From Spirosoma foliorum (GTDB lineage Bacteria > Bacteroidota > Bacteroidia > Cytophagales > Spirosomataceae), in NCBI RefSeq assembly GCF_014117325.1, contig NZ_CP059732.1, forward strand, positions 2,170,001 through 2,234,000: a stretch of 64,000 nucleotides of DNA, written 5' to 3'. Below the pieces are notes generated by a model that had not been told where the DNA came from, did no database searches, and saw only the letters and a program-made list of their open reading frames with translations. The position numbers and the translations under genes are program-made. Shown piece by piece: positions 51,243 to 59,983 of the stretch; position 1 is the stretch's first letter; each line of letters begins with the position of its first letter.

Positions 51243-53531
51243 ATGCGAAGTAAATCCTACAATAGTCCAACGTACTGGCAATCCTTTACCAAAACCGAAG
51301 AAACATCCCAGTGGGTAACGGGGCTCAATGAACAGCTTAAACAAGCCACCCACAGAGCTGATGCTCATGTGCAACTTCAACAAGGGCATTTGGCCATCTG
51401 TCTGACAACGAACTCATTTTGGTTGGTATATAGTTTTGGCAAAGCGGGTAAGCTAGCGATTCGGACTTGCTTTGACCCTCAATTGATCAAGGGCTTCAGG
51501 GTAAGGCGCAGGAGTAAAACTAAAGTTGAGTACTTGATTGACGGTGCTCTGGGTCGATTTCGGGTACTAGTCGAACTGCCAAAAGGGAATTATCCGCTAC
51601 TGCGTTATACGACCTCGTTGATACCTAACCAACCCTTCACCATTCAGGCGTTTCCCCGGGATGTATATGTGTTGGATTGCGATTTTAATCCGGCTATGAC
51701 TCAAGGCATGGTCTATGTTACGCAGACCGGCCCAACCTCCGGACTCGCCTATCTATCAGTGACCAAACCAACCGAAGGTTCGCTCCTGTATTTCCAGAAC
51801 TTTACGGCTCTGAACGACTATTTTCAAACAAGCCAAACCGAGCCTTCGGATACCGTTGGCGTTCAATGGCCGGAGCTTGGCTTTGCGTTGCCGACTGCCA
51901 CTTCGCCTTTACCAGCCGGAACAGAAATTACGCTTTCCGATGCCTTTCTCTATTTAAGCGACGTCATTCCCCAGAGTGAATTCGAAGCGGCTGATCAGTT
52001 TCTGGACGTAATGGCCAGCATTTACCGGCACCTCCCCAAACCCCAAACCGAGTATTATCACTGGCCCAAAGCAGCTGAACGAACGATCCAGGCCTTAAGT
52101 GAATCAGCCGGTTGCGGGCGTATGATTCAGAAGCACTTCTACCTAAATGCCTACGTCGATGCTACCTATAAACCTCCCGAAAGCATGGTGCAGCTGGCGA
52201 TCTTAGTGCCACTTTGGGAGTATCAGCAATGGAGCGAAAAATCACTACCGTTGGTCGAAAGCTTGCAAAAGAGCCTGCCCACGTTTTATGATGCGCAGCA
52301 AAAAACACTCATGCGGTGGTTGCCAGGCGGTAGGTTTAAAGAGGAGGTTAGCCAACGTAGTGAGGAGCAGGATCCAACTAAAATAGATTCGTGGTATTTG
52401 TTACATACGCTAATGAATCTGGGCCGATTAGCGGACCAGGGCAATACGGAGGCCAAAGAGTTACTGTTTAATTCCCTGGAATTTGTCATTAAAGCAGCGC
52501 ATCATTTCGCCTATGATTGGCCGGTATTCTATGACATCCATACGTTGGCTGTAATCAAGGCCGAAACTGATGAAGGAAAAGGCGGGGAGCTGGACGTAGC
52601 GGGACTCTATACGCACGTCATGGTGCAGATCTATGAACTCACCAAAGAATCTCGCTATCTGGATGAAGCCATTAGGTCTGCTGAACGGTTGCGCGGCAAG
52701 GGGTTTGAGTTGCTTTATCAGAGCAATATTACCATTATGAGTGCGCTAACCTTGGCCAAGCTTTGGAAAATTACGGGTAACCGTCTGTATTTCGATCTGA
52801 GTCGGCAAGGTTTGGCTAATGTCATCGCTCGCCTGTGGATCTGGGATTGCCAGTTCGGTTTTGGCCAGCATCGAAGTACATTTCTGGGGGTGGCTCCCCT
52901 TCGGAATGCCCCCTACTTAGCCGCCTATGAGGAAGGTGAAATTGTAGCCACGATGATTAATTACCTCCAGGAAGTAGGCCGTGATGTTCCTGATTCCATC
53001 CGACTGTTCTTTTCGGAGTACATGAAGTATTTGCTACACCGGGGAAAGTATTATTATCCATCGGAACTAGCCGCTGATTCTGTCTGCGAATCGTCCAAAG
53101 AAGGACGAATCATCCGGGAGTTACCCATTCCCCTGGAGGATATATCGACAGGTTGGAAGCAGGCCGGAGCCGTCGGTCAGGAAGTTTACGGGGGAGCCTT
53201 AGCCTATATTCTGACGAGTTATTCCTATAAACGATTCGCCAGCGTACCAATCATTGTCTTTGCTGATTACCCTATTGATGAGGCCGACTATCAGGTAACA
53301 GGCAAAACCAGTGGTTATCTCATTTTACGTTTGGCGGGTACAGCCTCCTATACCTGTCGGGTACGATTTCTAGCTAAAAGTGGCGTTCTGCCCAGCATAA
53401 ATCTTTACGATGAGGACGCGCCCGATAGCGATCCCTTCAGGCCTAGTGAAACAGCTAAAACGTATCAGGAGTATCAGGTTCAGGGGCATTTACGGCTCCG
53501 GTTGGAATGGAGTCGGGACAAAAACAACTGA
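51243..53531 (+). CDS. large (alpha/alpha) glycosidase-like protein of unknown function
   Basis: A 762-residue protein without a signal peptide. The first 230 residues are beta-rich (AICLTTNSFWLVYSFGKAGK, FNPAMTQGMVYVTQTGPTSG). From about 250 to 640 helices with repeated aromatic and acidic residues (WYLLHTLMNLGRLADQG, FYDIHTLAVIKAE, YLAAYEEGEIVATMINYLQE) suggest a six-hairpin (alpha/alpha) toroid like those in many glycosidases and lyases. A C-terminal beta domain ends QGHLRLRLEWSRD. No family name is certain. It precedes the GH9 gene, with a 189-base gap, and may share its substrate. Confidence 0.6.
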   Translation: MRSKSYNSPTYWQSFTKTEETSQWVTGLNEQLKQATHRADAHVQLQQGHLAICLTTNSFWLVYSFGKAGKLAIRTCFDPQLIKGFRVRRRSKTKVEYLIDGALGRFRVLVELPKGNYPLLRYTTSLIPNQPFTIQAFPRDVYVLDCDFNPAMTQGMVYVTQTGPTSGLAYLSVTKPTEGSLLYFQNFTALNDYFQTSQTEPSDTVGVQWPELGFALPTATSPLPAGTEITLSDAFLYLSDVIPQSEFEAADQFLDVMASIYRHLPKPQTEYYHWPKAAERTIQALSESAGCGRMIQKHFYLNAYVDATYKPPESMVQLAILVPLWEYQQWSEKSLPLVESLQKSLPTFYDAQQKTLMRWLPGGRFKEEVSQRSEEQDPTKIDSWYLLHTLMNLGRLADQGNTEAKELLFNSLEFVIKAAHHFAYDWPVFYDIHTLAVIKAETDEGKGGELDVAGLYTHVMVQIYELTKESRYLDEAIRSAERLRGKGFELLYQSNITIMSALTLAKLWKITGNRLYFDLSRQGLANVIARLWIWDCQFGFGQHRSTFLGVAPLRNAPYLAAYEEGEIVATMINYLQEVGRDVPDSIRLFFSEYMKYLLHRGKYYYPSELAADSVCESSKEGRIIRELPIPLEDISTGWKQAGAVGQEVYGGALAYILTSYSYKRFASVPIIVFADYPIDEADYQVTGKTSGYLILRLAGTASYTCRVRFLAKSGVLPSINLYDEDAPDSDPFRPSETAKTYQEYQVQGHLRLRLEWSRDKNN

Positions 53532-53720
53532 TGATCGTGATACTCTATAGAAATTGCACAAAGCTGCATTAATTATCCCCCTGAACTGCCAGTCCAATTC
53601 ATCTGACAAGCTTGTTCACTAAATCATTCTGGTTCACTGTTCCTTTAAATGCCCCATTTCTTGACGTAGCTGTAGGTTAAATAATTACTTTTGATTGACA
53701 TCTTCTATTGACGAGCACGA

Positions 53721-56189
53721 ATGATTTTACGAGTACTCTTTACGTTGCTAGTGGCCTTTACAACTTCGATCCTTCATGCCCAGACACCAGAAAATGGAAT
53801 TGATCGTAGACTGTTTAATGAAATTGTTCGAAGTGGTCTCCTTCATCGGCCCTTACCACTTGATCATGCCCGGTCTTTTGAAGCCATGTCGCTGACAAAG
53901 CCAGTCCTAAAAGCGCAGCCGCTGAGTGCCGCGGCTGTTTTCAACAATTGGAAACATACGGGCTATGGAAAACTGGCCATGGTTACTAGTCGCACAAAAT
54001 CTGGTCAGCCTACATTGCGGTTGAGTTTGCCCACAGCTACCGGAAAACGAGCTGTGGGCTCGGTCAATGACCCAGACTATGCCACTTATGGCAACTGCCG
54101 CATGCAATTGGACTTGAATGGGGCGAACTGGGAAGCCTACAACCGACTTGAATTTTTTATTTACCCGGAGGCCGAAGGGGCGCAGGTAGTAAATATCAAT
54201 ATTGATTGTCGAAATAGGAACCGATCCGCCAAAAAAGGAACGCTGACGGCTTCCGCCGATCATCTTATCAATTTGACCAACCACCAGTGGAACCGCTGTT
54301 ATCTGGATTTGTCGGACCTAAGGCGAGATGAAGTAGATGAAATTGCTTTTTACGTGTCGCTAAAAGGCAAGAACTTAACCACCGGCGACTCGGTCATTTA
54401 TTACATTGATCAGCCCGTTTTAAAACAAGTAAAAACCCAGGAAATAAGTCATGGGTGGATGCCAGCCCCCAACAGTATTGTTTATTCCACATCGGGCTAC
54501 ATGGCCGAAGGCAAAAAAACGGCTATTGCTAACCGGGTAAGCGGTAAACCCAATACTCGTTTTCAACTTATCAATGAAGCGACTCACCAGATAGCTTATG
54601 AAGCGAACGCCAAGCGTGTACAAACGTCTACGGGTGATTACGAGGTACTTGATTTTAGTTCGTTCACAAAAGTCGGGACCTACCATCTCGTCTTCGGTTC
54701 GATAAAAACGGCTTCCTTCGGGATTGGCACTCGTATCTGGACGGCTTCCCAGTGGCGGGTATTAAATTATATTTTCTGTCAGCGGTGCGGGTATGCGGTG
54801 CCGCAAATACACGGCCAGTGTCATCTTGACCTGTTTTCTGAACATAAGGGGAAAAAGATTTCCTACAGTGGTGGCTGGCATGACGCAGGCGACCTTTCTC
54901 AGCAAACCTTGCAAACGGCCGATGTTACGTTTGCCTTGCTGGAATCGTTCAAAAATCAGCGAACAAAAGATCCATTACTGGCAGCCCGCTTGCGGGAAGA
55001 GGCCGAATGGGGACTCAATTTTGTATTGAAGAACCGGTATGACGACGGCTATCGGGCCAGCAGCATGGGATTGCTTATTTGGCAGGATGGTGTAATAGGC
55101 ACGCTGGATGATATTCAATCGGTGCGGGTACAGAATAACTCGTTTGATACGTTTCTCTATGCCGCTTACGAGGCTTATGCCGCCATGACCCTGGATGGAG
55201 ATCCTGCGTTTAGCGAATACCTGAGAAAAATAGCCCGGGAGGACTTTTCGTTGGCGATGAAGACGTATCGGGAAAATGGGTATGGGGGCTTCACCCAGAT
55301 GTATGAACATAACTATAATACGTCGCAAAGCCAGTATATGGCCACTGTTTCCTGGGCAGCCAGTATGCTTTACCAATTGACGGGTGAAAAGCAATACGCC
55401 CAAACGGCCGCCGATTTTATTCGTTATACACTCAAGTGTCAACGGACCACTCCGCTGGGTGATGCGAAGGGAACTAAAGGTTTTTTTTACCGGGATACGA
55501 CTCGAAAGTCCATTGTGCATTTCGTACATCAGTCCCGAGATCAGGTGTATATGCAGGCACTTATTCTCTTATGTCAAACGCAGCGCAATCATCCTGATTA
55601 TTCGAAGTGGTACCAGGCGGTGCAGTTGTATGGCAATTACCTCAAAGACATCCTGGTTTACACGGCTCCATACGGCATGATACCGAGTGGTGTGTACCAT
55701 AAAGATGAAGCGTCGGATTCAGCGTCCTTCTACTCGTTGCATTTATTTCCGCCAGCCAACGCCAAAGAGTTATATACGGAACAACTGACAAAAGGGGTAA
55801 AGCTGGATGACGAGCATTACCTGAAGCGATTCCCCGTTTGGTTCAGCATTTTCAATGGCAATACGGCGGTCCATCTATCTACCGGCAAGGCGGCTGCCAT
55901 GTGTGGGCATTTTTTAAACGATGAAAAGTTACTTCAGATCGGGCGTGAACAATTGTACTGGACGGTCGGAAAAAACCCATTTGGTCAATCGCTCATTTAC
56001 GGGGAAGGAAACAGGTATCCGCAACTGGATAGTTTTTCTTCCGGTGAAATAACCGGGGAAATACCGGTCGGCATACGAACCGCCAATAACGACGATGTTC
56101 CCTGGTGGCCGGCCATCAATAATGCTACCTACAAAGAGGTGTGGGTTACTTCAGCCGGCAAGTGGTTATCGTTACTAGCCGAATACTAA
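53721..56189 (+). CDS. glycoside hydrolase family 9 protein
   Basis: Signal peptide MILRVLFTLLVAFTTSILHA. Residues about 60-240 are a galactose-binding-like sandwich, then a CelD_N-type Ig domain (RFQLINEATHQIAYEANAKR). The GH9 catalytic toroid begins near residue 345; the catalytic Asp motif GGWHDAGDLSQQ is around residue 384. The C-terminal VGKNPFGQSLIYGEGNRYP and NATYKEVWVTSAG, with the proton-donor Glu near residue 805, complete the site. GH9 enzymes hydrolyse beta-1,4-glucans or exo-cleave chito/gluco-oligosaccharides. Length (822) fits exported GH9 proteins. The upstream glycosidase-like gene is probably related in function. Confidence 0.85.
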   Translation: MILRVLFTLLVAFTTSILHAQTPENGIDRRLFNEIVRSGLLHRPLPLDHARSFEAMSLTKPVLKAQPLSAAAVFNNWKHTGYGKLAMVTSRTKSGQPTLRLSLPTATGKRAVGSVNDPDYATYGNCRMQLDLNGANWEAYNRLEFFIYPEAEGAQVVNINIDCRNRNRSAKKGTLTASADHLINLTNHQWNRCYLDLSDLRRDEVDEIAFYVSLKGKNLTTGDSVIYYIDQPVLKQVKTQEISHGWMPAPNSIVYSTSGYMAEGKKTAIANRVSGKPNTRFQLINEATHQIAYEANAKRVQTSTGDYEVLDFSSFTKVGTYHLVFGSIKTASFGIGTRIWTASQWRVLNYIFCQRCGYAVPQIHGQCHLDLFSEHKGKKISYSGGWHDAGDLSQQTLQTADVTFALLESFKNQRTKDPLLAARLREEAEWGLNFVLKNRYDDGYRASSMGLLIWQDGVIGTLDDIQSVRVQNNSFDTFLYAAYEAYAAMTLDGDPAFSEYLRKIAREDFSLAMKTYRENGYGGFTQMYEHNYNTSQSQYMATVSWAASMLYQLTGEKQYAQTAADFIRYTLKCQRTTPLGDAKGTKGFFYRDTTRKSIVHFVHQSRDQVYMQALILLCQTQRNHPDYSKWYQAVQLYGNYLKDILVYTAPYGMIPSGVYHKDEASDSASFYSLHLFPPANAKELYTEQLTKGVKLDDEHYLKRFPVWFSIFNGNTAVHLSTGKAAAMCGHFLNDEKLLQIGREQLYWTVGKNPFGQSLIYGEGNRYPQLDSFSSGEITGEIPVGIRTANNDDVPWWPAINNATYKEVWVTSAGKWLSLLAEY

Positions 56190-56469
56190 CGTATTGACCG
56201 GGTCGCCGGAGCATGGGTATTATAATGTTCGCCGGTTGCATTCGGGGTTGGGCTACCGTTCCCCAATTGATTTTGAAAACCAATTTCACCACACTAATTT
56301 GTTAAACTCTCAAAAGTGAAATGTCCGCCCAGATAGGAAGAAGATAGCTGATAGCCAAAGTATTATGGAGTAGTCTTGCCGGAGAATTGGCTGCTTCTTG
56401 TTTAATGAATTGATAGATCAGCCTTAAATCTGTCAGCTGAACATGGCGACATCTTTTTTTAATCTCGCG

Positions 56470-56485
56470 CGGCTTCGGCCGTCCG
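56470..56485. repeat. 16-bp GC-rich insertion, copy 6 (variant stem)
   Basis: On the minus strand CGGACGGCCGAAGCCG. Removing it joins MD to REIKK and opens the frame into orfB-like sequence. Fold: CGGA, stem CGGC/GCCG, loop CGAA. The insertion could be shifted by up to two bases. This copy is less certain, because a natural orfA end cannot be excluded. Confidence 0.55.
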
Positions 56486-56678
56486 ATCCATTTCGCTCTG
56501 CCGAAGTTGTCGTTTGAGTGACTCGATTTCGACTTCCAGAGCAGAAGTTTGTTTTTCTTCCCCTATACTCTTTTTTTCAGCCGCTCGCCAGGCATGAATG
56601 ATGCTATCGCTGATGCCCATTTTACGAGCTAGGGCAAGGATGGGTTCGCCGTTGGCAACTGGCCGCAACCCATCGGCC

Positions 56679-56694
56679 CGTGCGGGCGGCCCCG
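56679..56694. repeat. 16-bp GC-rich insertion, copy 7
   Basis: CGTGCGGGCGGCCCCG on the plus strand, antisense to orfA, splitting a Lys codon (AA|G). Removal restores AEFK-ADGLRPVANGEP. Fold: CGTG, stem CGGG/CCCG, loop CGGC. Confidence 0.87.
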
Positions 56695-56865
56695 TTGAAT
56701 TCAGCGGTATACTTTCGTTTGGGAACGGTCCGTCGTGGCGGTTGAATGTTTGGCCATTTGACACGAAGTTAAAAAAGCTTCGTGTCCGGATTTTTAGGGC
56801 CATCTCAATATGCCATTCAACCATCTTTTAGACCTTTTATCATAGGTATAAGGGGAAAATGGCAA

Positions 56866-56902
56866 AGTACCTTGCATCGCATAGTACCTTTCTGTACCTT
56901 TG
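56866..56902 (+). promoter_or_regulatory. promoter with GTACCTT repeats before PadR/PspC genes
   Basis: TACCTTTG at 56895-56902 matches the -7 consensus, with a TTG at 56872-56874 about 22 bases upstream as -33. GTACCTT occurs three times (56867, 56884, 56894), which could be sites for the PadR protein. Confidence 0.55.
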
Positions 56903-56934
56903 ATTCATGAAATTCACGAAACCAGTAGATACGA

Positions 56935-57342
56935 ATGAATATTGAAAACGCTCAAGTGCAAATGCGGAAGGGCATCCTGGAGTTCTGCATTCTGCACATC
57001 ATATCGCGGGGCGAAATCTATGCCTCCGATATGCTCGACGAGCTGACCTCCGCCCGAATCATGGTTGTGGAGGGTACCTTGTACCCACTGCTAACCCGTT
57101 TGAAAAATGCCGGTCTGCTCGATTATAAATGGGTCGAGTCCACATCCGGGCCACCACGCAAATACTACATTCTGACCGACCTTGGCCGCAATTCGTTAGA
57201 TGCCCTGAACGAAACCTGGCAGGAACTTGCCGAGTCCGTTAATGCGATTGTCGGGAAAGTTGAGCAGCATAAAAAGCTTACCAACGGCGCAGTGTCTGTT
57301 TCGCCTTCACCCGATCCAACTAGCCCACCAGCCAACGCTTAA
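56935..57342 (+). CDS. PadR-family transcriptional regulator
   Basis: A 135-residue winged-helix protein: QMRKGILEFCILHIISRGEI, YASDMLDELTSARIMVVEGT, then LYPLLTRLKNAGLLDYKWVE and SGPPRKYYILTDLGRNSLDA, the typical PadR order. The C-terminal 45 residues hold the dimerisation helix and a Ser/Pro-rich tail. It is 36 bases before the PspC gene, as in many Bacteroidota, and probably controls the pair. Confidence 0.9.
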   Translation: MNIENAQVQMRKGILEFCILHIISRGEIYASDMLDELTSARIMVVEGTLYPLLTRLKNAGLLDYKWVESTSGPPRKYYILTDLGRNSLDALNETWQELAESVNAIVGKVEQHKKLTNGAVSVSPSPDPTSPPANA

Positions 57343-57378
57343 CCTATTCTCTTCTATAAACCGAATCGTCGGACCGTC

Positions 57379-59892
57379 ATGAAAAAGACAATAAGTATTA
57401 ATATAAGTGGCGTCATCTTTCACATAGAAGAGGATGGCTACGACAAGCTGAAAAATTACCTGACTACTGTACAACAATACTTTTCGACCTACGAAGACAG
57501 TCAGGAAATTGTAACCGATATTGAGAACCGGATCGCTGAGAAACTTCTGGCTAAATTAAAAGCGGCTGATAAACAGGCTGTTTCGTTAGAGGATGTCAAT
57601 GAGCTGGTTGCCGCAATGGGTACCGTTGCCGACTTTGAAGCCGTTGAGGAAGAAGAAGTGCTGGTCACCAGCGGTGGCCGTAATTCAGCATCAGGCACGG
57701 GGCAAGGTGCACGAAACACAGCTACGTCAAATCCAAGTTCTGCCTCTGGTGCCTCATCTCAGGCTTCGCAATCGTCGTTCGAACCACGTCGACTAGTGCG
57801 CGATGTACGGCGGAAAACCCTTGGTGGTGTATGTGCGGGCTTAGCACACTATTTTAATATTGATGTAGTGTGGGTGCGTTTAATCTTCTTGACCCTGTTT
57901 TTAGCATTGCCTCCGTTGGGACATGAGTTTGGAGCGGGCGTGTCGAGCTTCGTTTTTATCGTGTACATCGCGATGTGGATTGCCCTACCAGGCGTCACGA
58001 CGATTGAGGATGATAAAACGGTTAAAAAGTTCTTCCGAAATCCTGAAGATAAAGTACTTGGGGGCGTTGCGTCAGGGATTGCAGCCTATTTCGGAGTCGA
58101 TACGGGTATTATCCGACTGCTGTTTGTATTGGGTATTGTGTTCTTTGGCGTTGGATTTCTTTTGTATATCGTACTTTGGATGATTGCTCCTCAGGCAAAT
58201 ACACTCACCGAAAAGATGGAAATGCAGGGGCAACCCATCACGCTTTCCAACATTGAGCACAGCATCAAGCAAAATTTGAATATCAACGAAACAGTTCATA
58301 ATGAAAGCACGCTGACCCGTTTACTGTTGTTCCCTTTCCGGGCCATTGCAACGATCATTGGCGGATTAGGTAGCGCTCTTGGGCCTTTGTTAAATGGCGT
58401 TGTTTCGCTGATTCGGGTATTTGCTGGTGTTATGATGTTGATTCTGGCTTTCGCTGGGATGATTGTTTGCCTAGCATTTCTAGGAGCCGCTATCGGTATC
58501 AGTACAGGTAACTCCTTTACAAACAGTGATTTCCCGATTGAAATGTTCCGGCATGATATTTCGGTTCCGATGGTGTTTTCCGGGGTTTTAGTTGGTCTGC
58601 TTCCGGCGTTTGGTTTAGCGATTCTGGGGATTATGCTTATCACGATGAAGAGTGTGTTGAGTAGCCGTACTGCCCTTACACTGGCTGGGGTTTGGCTCGC
58701 TAGCCTGGTAGTTTTTGCCGGTACCGCTACGCCTGTACTGTCTAGCTTCCAACGTCGGGGAACGGTTGAGGAAACGAAGGTATTGAGTGTGTCCGCAGCC
58801 ATTCCAACCTTTGCCATGAATCAGGTAGAAAATGACGACAACTGGCGCCCATCTATTGATGTGAAAGGATACGAAGGAACAACCTTGAACCTAGTGCAGT
58901 ATTTCCGGTCGCAGGGCCGTACTCGGGCTGATGCTCAAGCAAATGCGCGCCAAATTAAGTATGCCTATTCGATTAAAGATTCAACGGTACGTTTCAACGA
59001 AACGATCGAATTGACACCGAATGCTCGTTTCCGGGGGCAGGATTTGGACATGGATCTGTTAGTTCCGTATGAAAAACCATTCCGAATGACTCGCGATTTC
59101 GCTCGCTTTATTCGCAATGAATTTGGGGAGAAAGAGTTTGACCGAATGGAGTCGAGTATCTGGAAATTTACCAAAAATGATGGCCTGGTTTGTATCAACT
59201 ATCCAAGGGAAAAAGATCAGGAAGACGACAGCGAGGATAATGACGTAACTGATCTTACCGATGATGTACAGAATGCAGTTGCCAGCGAATTAGGTGATGA
59301 CTTCGATCACATTGGCGACCATACCCGGCAATTCAATGTCAGCGAGTTCTCAAAAGTAGATGTTGGTGGTGCATTTGTGGTACGTTTCCGTAAAGGAACG
59401 ACCTATAAAGTTGTCGCCGATGGACGTGAAAAGGATTTGGATGATATAAACGTAAAAGTGACTGGTAATCAGCTACAAGTGTCCATTGATCGTAATGGTT
59501 TGTTCGACTGGAGCAATCGTAAACGCATCGGCTTAACAATCACTGTTCCATCCATCGACGAATTAAAACTATCAGGAGCTTCGAAAGCCAGCTTAGTTGA
59601 ATTCGGAAACTTCAAAACACTGGATATCGACATGAGTGGTGCTTGTCGGACAGTCTTCGATGGTTCTGTGGAGAAGCTGAATATCGAACTATCGGGGGCC
59701 TCGAACGTAGTCTTGCGCGGTCATGCTAACCAATTAGAGGCTGATCTGAGTGGCGCTAGTAAAATCGAAGCCAATGGTATGGAGGTCGATAGAGCCCACG
59801 TTGATGCCAGCGGAGCCAGTCATGCTACCCTTGGCCATGTTGGTACGATTGATTCTGAAACCTCAGGTGCCAGTAAGGTAACGCACCAGTAA
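57379..59892 (+). CDS. PspC-domain membrane protein with head-GIN-type end
   Basis: An 837-residue protein. The N-terminus (KKTISINISGVIFHIEEDGY) is followed by a Ser-rich linker. Two PspC domains follow at about residues 140-200 (VRRKTLGGVCAGLAHYFNID) and 215-275 (PEDKVLGGVASGIAAYFGVD). Several membrane spans occupy about 325-460. A soluble C-terminal region ends in repeated strands of a DUF2807-type beta-helix (LKLSGASKASLVEFG, DMSGACRTVF, DLSGASKIEANG, DASGASHATLG). This is a stress-type envelope protein, coupled to the PadR regulator upstream. Confidence 0.88.
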   Translation: MKKTISINISGVIFHIEEDGYDKLKNYLTTVQQYFSTYEDSQEIVTDIENRIAEKLLAKLKAADKQAVSLEDVNELVAAMGTVADFEAVEEEEVLVTSGGRNSASGTGQGARNTATSNPSSASGASSQASQSSFEPRRLVRDVRRKTLGGVCAGLAHYFNIDVVWVRLIFLTLFLALPPLGHEFGAGVSSFVFIVYIAMWIALPGVTTIEDDKTVKKFFRNPEDKVLGGVASGIAAYFGVDTGIIRLLFVLGIVFFGVGFLLYIVLWMIAPQANTLTEKMEMQGQPITLSNIEHSIKQNLNINETVHNESTLTRLLLFPFRAIATIIGGLGSALGPLLNGVVSLIRVFAGVMMLILAFAGMIVCLAFLGAAIGISTGNSFTNSDFPIEMFRHDISVPMVFSGVLVGLLPAFGLAILGIMLITMKSVLSSRTALTLAGVWLASLVVFAGTATPVLSSFQRRGTVEETKVLSVSAAIPTFAMNQVENDDNWRPSIDVKGYEGTTLNLVQYFRSQGRTRADAQANARQIKYAYSIKDSTVRFNETIELTPNARFRGQDLDMDLLVPYEKPFRMTRDFARFIRNEFGEKEFDRMESSIWKFTKNDGLVCINYPREKDQEDDSEDNDVTDLTDDVQNAVASELGDDFDHIGDHTRQFNVSEFSKVDVGGAFVVRFRKGTTYKVVADGREKDLDDINVKVTGNQLQVSIDRNGLFDWSNRKRIGLTITVPSIDELKLSGASKASLVEFGNFKTLDIDMSGACRTVFDGSVEKLNIELSGASNVVLRGHANQLEADLSGASKIEANGMEVDRAHVDASGASHATLGHVGTIDSETSGASKVTHQ

Positions 59893-59903
59893 GATTAATG
59901 TGG

Positions 59904-59983
59904 AATGAATAATGGATAATGTAGAATGAATAATAGACTGTCTTCATAAGTCATTATTCATTCTACATTATCCATTATTCATT
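59904..59983. terminator. 31-bp perfect hairpin between convergent genes
   Basis: Arms 59904-59934 and 59953-59983 are perfect reverse complements with an 18-base loop. It lies between the convergent PspC and AI-2E genes and contains the AI-2E stop codon, so it can end both transcripts. Confidence 0.75.

Larger units (their letters stand above)
56290..56770 (-). pseudogene. IS3-family relic with two 16-bp insertions
   Basis: On the minus strand the orfA reading is PKRKYTAEFK, then a 16-bp insertion at 56679-56694, then ADGLRPVANGEPILALARKM, GISDSIIHAWRAAEKKSIGE and a coiled coil ending RQSEMD. A second 16-bp stretch (56470-56485) follows, after which the frame reads REIKK and, further on, IYQFIKQEAANSPARLLHN, the start of an IS3 orfB. 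The reading ends about 56290 without the catalytic core. The start codon is also out of frame with the rest. Both insertions and the truncation make it inactive. Confidence 0.75.
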
